DNA of 8,340 nt. Origin: Bacteroidales bacterium. Its GTDB lineage: Bacteria; Bacteroidota; Bacteroidia; Bacteroidales; UBA1556. Both the position numbers and the translations under genes were made by a program. The first letter of the stretch is position 1. Every line of letters begins with the position of its first letter. A model generated the notes under the pieces. The model saw only the letters and a list, made by a program, of their open reading frames with translations, was not told the DNA's origin and made no database searches. Below are positions 7,728-8,340 of this stretch, one piece after another. The DNA is taken from contig JAOZKO010000115.1 in NCBI GenBank assembly GCA_029935325.1, positions 1 to 8,340 of the forward strand, read 5' to 3'.

Positions 7728-7843
7728 GCTATATCTTTTAATATCATTAATTATTATTACTCGTATAAAAATAGAGTTTTATCTGCCAATAAATTGTTCT
7801 GAAGAAAAACCTAATCACATTTAATACCTATTTTTAGTGTGTG

Positions 7844-7851
7844 CAAATATA
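7844..7851 (-). promoter_or_regulatory. -7 element candidate for the minus-strand gene
   Basis: Read on the minus strand the sequence is TATATTTG, an exact match to the Bacteroidota -7 consensus TAnnTTTG. It lies about 115 bp upstream of the ATG at 7727, giving a leader of roughly 110 bases. No clear TTG -33 element is found at the usual distance, so this is a half match. Confidence 0.4.
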
Positions 7852-7890
7852 GTAAATAATAACTGCTAATTATGAGTTATTAATTAATCA

Positions 7891-7917
7891 TTCAGGGCAA
7901 GTTCACTCTTATCCTTA
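7891..7917. repeat. direct repeat copy 1 (TTCAGGGCAA type)
   Basis: TTCAGGGCAAGTTCACTCTT followed by ATCCTTA matches 8192-8218 with an exact 10-base core and a similar continuation (CTC/TTC, CTT, CCTT). The right end of this copy overlaps the left tip of the 178-bp hairpin element at 7912. Confidence 0.5.
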
Positions 7918-8089
7918 TATCTGCAAGGGTTTTCGTTACGAAAATACTAAGTGCCTGTTAGTGTTGATGTAGCACATCAAAAAGCAACGCAGACATAGCA
8001 TTAGTTATGGTGAGTAGGTTTTTGATAGCATTCTCAACAATGATAGGCAGTTGGGGTTTGTAGTAGAAATACTCTTGCGGATATAAGGA
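7912..8089 (+). repeat. 178-bp element folding into one long imperfect hairpin
   Basis: The terminal arms at 7912-7930 and 8071-8089 pair over 19 positions (17 Watson-Crick and two G-T), beginning TCCTTATATC and ending GATATAAGGA. In the same register (paired positions sum to 16001) 7947-7950 pairs with 8051-8054, 7952-7960 with 8041-8049, and 7962-7967 with 8034-8039. Shifted by one base, 7976-7983 (ATCAAAAA) pairs with 8019-8026, and the tip closes at 7994-7997/8006-8009. Local alternatives exist on the left side: TTTTCG/CGAAAA (7930-7944), ACTAA/TTAGT (7946-7962) and the perfect 7-bp TTGATGT/ACATCAA (7964-7980). The conserved stems hold five G-T pairs and no A-C pairs, so the plus strand is the better folder. 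No ORF lies inside. It may be a non-autonomous mobile element or a structured RNA. Confidence 0.7.
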
Positions 8090-8114
8090 CTAATTAAAAA
8101 AGCTACGAATGCAC

Positions 8115-8147
8115 GAATATAATTTTATAAATATAAAATTATAATTC
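8115..8147. repeat. AT-rich inverted repeat beside the 178-bp element
   Basis: ATAATTTTATA (8119-8129) and TATAAAATTAT (8132-8142) are perfect inverted copies around a 2-base centre. GAAT (8115-8118) and ATTC (8144-8147) extend the stem across a one-base bulge to 15 pairs. The arms contain almost no G or C and no T-run follows, so this is not a standard terminator. It starts 26 bp after the hairpin element ends. Confidence 0.6.
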
Positions 8148-8191
8148 TAATAAGAAAATCCTTTGGGTTCTCCTAACTTAGTGTTATTCTT

Positions 8192-8218
8192 TTCAGGGCA
8201 AACTCATACTTTCCTTTA
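8192..8218. repeat. direct repeat copy 2 (TTCAGGGCAA type)
   Basis: This is the second copy of the sequence at 7891-7917, 301 bp further on: an identical TTCAGGGCAA core and then ACTCATACTTTCCTTTA. It falls within a 30-codon minus-strand ORF (8173-8265) that I do not call as a gene. Confidence 0.5.
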
Positions 8219-8340
8219 GTTGTTTCTTGATTTCTTAGTAAATCTTTACGGAATCGGTTTATCATTGACGCTTATGTAGCTTATTAACTGCGTGTTAGAT
8301 TAGTTTTTATAATTATTTTCTTTTCATTTTTTCTTGATAA

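Larger units (their letters stand above)
7852..8340. other. non-coding end of window with clustered repeats
   Basis: No ORF above about 30 codons on either strand looks like a gene. The region holds the 178-bp hairpin element, an AT-rich inverted repeat and the two TTCAGGGCAA copies. After 8270 the sequence is T-rich and featureless. No tRNA or rRNA is seen. Confidence 0.6.

Noticed and set aside
7585..7824. 79-codon plus-strand ORF over the start of the minus-strand gene
   Set aside because: It overlaps the signal-peptide region of the minus-strand gene in antisense and runs into its upstream region; the opposite frame has clear coding character.
7912..8089. Retron msr-msd locus
   Set aside because: The outer inverted repeat and inner stems are suggestive, but no reverse transcriptase lies within the following 250 bp or elsewhere in the window, and the fold is one continuous hairpin rather than separate msr and msd stems.
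7912..8089. Integron attC site
   Set aside because: The termini lack the RYYYAAC and GTTRRRY core sites, and there is no cassette ORF or integrase nearby.

Overview
The window is from a member of the Bacteroidota. It carries the core operon of the type IX secretion system (T9SS), which is known only from that phylum. The DNA is AT-rich, start codons lack clear Shine-Dalgarno sequences, and one promoter candidate has the TAnnTTTG -7 element typical of the phylum. The order porP-like, gldK, gldL, gldM, gldN matches the porPKLMN arrangement of Porphyromonas-type Bacteroidia. I cannot place the organism below that level with confidence.

Layout. Positions 2-574 hold the 3' part of a PorP/SprF-family outer-membrane protein gene, cut by the window edge. 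A 163-bp spacer follows, with two near-identical direct repeats, a short hairpin and a possible tiny leader ORF. Then come gldK (738-2165), gldL (2230-3081), gldM (3125-4876) and gldN (4886-5794), all on the plus strand with short gaps. The operon ends at a strong intrinsic terminator (5814-5846). Next is about 800 bp without a credible protein gene (5847-6653), containing a nested palindrome and degenerate repeat-like sequences. A convergent minus-strand gene (6654-7727) encodes a secreted protein of unknown function built from two tandem copies of one domain. The last 600 bp hold its probable promoter, a 178-bp element that folds end to end into one long imperfect hairpin (7912-8089), an AT-rich inverted repeat, and a second copy of a sequence that abuts the 178-bp element.

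How the genes work together. GldL and GldM form the inner-membrane motor, which uses the proton gradient. GldM spans the periplasm and contacts the ring made of the lipoprotein GldK and GldN under the outer membrane. PorP/SprF-type proteins sit in the outer membrane and associate with translocon or cell-surface components. All the lines of evidence for this operon agree.

I found no convincing new protein system. The most unexplained object is the 178-bp hairpin element at 7912-8089. Its G-T pairs suggest that the plus strand is the one that folds, as RNA or single-stranded DNA. The 75-bp nested palindrome at 6062-6136 comes second.
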